NCBI GenBank assembly: GCA_964579205.1
Contig: CAZOFH010000012.1
Location: 1 to 27,203 of the forward strand
Reading direction: 5' to 3'
Length of the DNA stretch: 27,203 nucleotides
DNA from: UBA7867 sp964579205
GTDB lineage: Bacteria; Bacillota; Clostridia; Christensenellales; UBA1242
Each line of letters starts with the position of its first letter. Position 1 is the stretch's first letter. The notes under the pieces were generated by a model. The model saw only the letters and a list, made by a program, of their open reading frames with translations, was not told the DNA's origin and did no database searches. A program made the translations under genes and the position numbers. This document shows positions 25,894 to 27,203 of this stretch, piece by piece.

Positions 25894-25922
25894 ATTATAG
25901 TAGTTTTGTCAAAAAAAGGCAA
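25894..25922 (-). promoter_or_regulatory. Promoter of the PPDK homologue gene
   Basis: On the minus strand TTGCCT (25917-25922), 17 bases and TATAAT (25894-25899), about 33 bases before the start codon. Confidence 0.65.
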
Positions 25923-26225
25923 GCAATTTTCAACTATACATTCCAATAAAAAATAAGATAAAATATTGAAGATAAATATTATTAAAAAATATTAATAAAT
26001 ATGCAAAAAATTAATGAAAATTAGCCAAATTTATAATTATTTTTGTTATAAAAATTTTTATTTTTGGGTCAAAAAAATTTTTTCTCTACAATGAGTTTTG
26101 CTGCAAATGGTCAAAAATTCTCAAAAAATATTAAAATCGGCGGCTATTTGTTGTTTTGCGTGCTCGATATTGGTGGGGCAAAATTCGCAAAATAAAATAA
26201 TATTTGGATTGTTGTGCTGGCGTAA
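25923..26225. other. AT-rich gap, nothing recognised
   Basis: This lies between the PPDK-homologue promoter and the 3' end of the DNA-glycosylase gene. A short plus-strand frame here has no ribosome-binding site, and no clear terminator for the glycosylase gene was found. Confidence 0.5.
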
Positions 26226-26948
26226 TCAAGACGCGTTTATGCTGCGGAAATATTCTTTTACCTCGGGCGAAACTCGAAAACTATCACGCACTTTGCCTTT
26301 TGTAAATTTGACCACATCAGACTCGAGCGGATTCGTGTCAAAAATCGTCATCACCTTTTGCCCCCATGAGATACACGCCTCAGCCCAAAGCCAGCCGAGC
26401 GCCATATTAATATAATAAAGATTAGACCGTTTGGCTCGTGCCAGCGCCAAAACCTCGTCAACAAATGGTGGGGTGAGGTAGTAATTCTTCATCAAAACTA
26501 TCCCAAAACGCGCCACAAATTCATCTGCACTCTCCATCCAAGATTTGATTTTGCTCCAAAAGTAGTCGGGATTTTTCTGGATGATTTTTAATTCGCCGCA
26601 CAAAATGTCGCAAGTCGCCCAGTTGTCAATGGTTGGGATAAAATCGTCTAGCCTGTCGCTCAATTCGTCGCGGTCACTCAGCCGCCCCAGCAGCAGGGCG
26701 TGGAGGACAGTTTCCTCATAAATCCCTTGCGGCATCGCGTCTAAAATCTGCGGAATTTTCTCTCGCGCTACTCCTTTCGCGATTTTGCGAAGATTAGGGA
26801 TATACCACCCCAAAATCTCGCGCTCAGTCGGCACAATCCTACTACTAAATTCCGCATTCTTTTTGACATCACACTCGCGCAAGAGTCGCTCAAACTCCCG
26901 CCAATCAATTCGCTCAGCATTGAGACATTCTATAATTTTTTCTACCAT
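26226..26948 (-). CDS. AlkD-like DNA alkylation repair enzyme
   Basis: This 240-residue, HEAT-repeat-type all-helical protein belongs to the DNA alkylation repair family (PF08713 type). Known AlkD enzymes remove bulky or cationic alkylated bases such as 3-methyl- and 7-methylpurines without base flipping. The residues important in Bacillus AlkD fall at nearly the same numbers: Trp110 and Asp114 in IDNWATCD, Arg147 in ARFGIVLMKN, and Trp187 in MALGWLWAEA. The length is normal. The ATG follows GGGGG four bases upstream. The gene is monocistronic with a near-consensus promoter, and no adaptive-response (Ada-type) neighbour is seen. Confidence 0.9.
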   Translation of the reverse strand: MVEKIIECLNAERIDWREFERLLRECDVKKNAEFSSRIVPTEREILGWYIPNLRKIAKGVAREKIPQILDAMPQGIYEETVLHALLLGRLSDRDELSDRLDDFIPTIDNWATCDILCGELKIIQKNPDYFWSKIKSWMESADEFVARFGIVLMKNYYLTPPFVDEVLALARAKRSNLYYINMALGWLWAEACISWGQKVMTIFDTNPLESDVVKFTKGKVRDSFRVSPEVKEYFRSINAS

Positions 26949-26968
26949 TTCGCCCCCAAAGCAAGCCT

Positions 26969-26997
26969 ATTTTACAACAAGTGTTTGAATTTGTCAA
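26969..26997 (-). promoter_or_regulatory. Promoter of the AlkD-like gene
   Basis: On the minus strand TTGACA (26992-26997), 17 bases and TAAAAT (26969-26974), about 20 bases before the start codon. Confidence 0.75.
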
Positions 26998-27170
26998 GCA
27001 TTTTTGTGAACATTTTTACGATTTTTTTTGATTATTTTTTTGCTAATTTTTGTTTTTCTCTTATTTTTTTATGTTTTTTTGGAATTTTTTTGATTTTTCG
27101 GATTTTTAGATTTCAATTTTGTTAAATATTAAAAATTTTTATCATTTTTTGAAAAAGTGGTCGAAATTAG

Positions 27171-27200
27171 TTGATATTTTTGTAAAAAATGGTGTAAAAT
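27171..27200 (+). promoter_or_regulatory. Possible promoter of a plus-strand gene beyond the window
   Basis: TTGATA (27171-27176), 18 bases and TAAAAT (27195-27200) at the very edge. The preceding 170 bases are T-rich low-complexity without a gene. Confidence 0.35.
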
Positions 27201-27203
27201 AAA

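Overview
The window looks like a chromosomal piece of a low-GC Gram-positive (Bacillota, Clostridia-like) bacterium. The evidence is strong purine-rich Shine-Dalgarno sites, textbook sigma-A promoters with 17-bp spacers, occasional TTG starts, very AT-rich gaps, intrinsic hairpin plus U-tract terminators, a gyrB-gyrA pair of Gram-positive type, and a giant surface-type protein ending in Listeria-Bacteroides (InlB B-type) repeats. The repeat protein and several lineage-specific membrane proteins would fit an uncultured gut Clostridium relative; that placement is inference. No insertion sequence, prophage or CRISPR array was seen.

Layout. 1-4979 (+) is the 3' part of a giant repeat protein. 5113-5988 (-) is an alpha/beta hydrolase whose nucleophile serine is glycine. 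6631-8288 (+) holds two paralogous proteins, each with two membrane segments and coiled coils. 8672-10399 (-) carries tRNA-Ser(CGA), a short-chain dehydrogenase and tRNA-Ser(UGA). 11023-11541 (-) is a SLOG-family protein. 11814-13997 (+) has a Lys/Asn-rich coiled-coil protein and a single-pass exported protein. 14047-14745 (-) is a CvpA-type membrane protein. 15098-19874 (+) is gyrB-gyrA. 20232-21293 (+) is a monoacylglycerol-lipase-like hydrolase. 21327-22874 (-) is a six-TM protein with a long Pro/Gln/Asn tail. 23243-25861 (-) is a pyruvate phosphate dikinase homologue. 26226-26948 (-) is an AlkD-type DNA glycosylase.

Genes working together. Only gyrB and gyrA clearly act together, as the two subunits of DNA gyrase. 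Most other genes have their own promoter and terminator, and convergent neighbours share bidirectional terminators. The two paralogues at 6631-8288 may be partners.

Main surprises. The full-length PPDK homologue lacks the phosphocarrier histidine, the catalytic cysteine and an ATP-site arginine while keeping the rest of the PEP/pyruvate site, so it looks like a conserved pseudoenzyme. The first hydrolase lacks its serine nucleophile. The two-TM pair belongs to no family I recognise. GyrA has a degenerate GyrA box and an acidic insertion in its C-terminal domain. Two gene-free stretches end in plus-strand terminators with no plus-strand gene before them, and may encode small RNAs.
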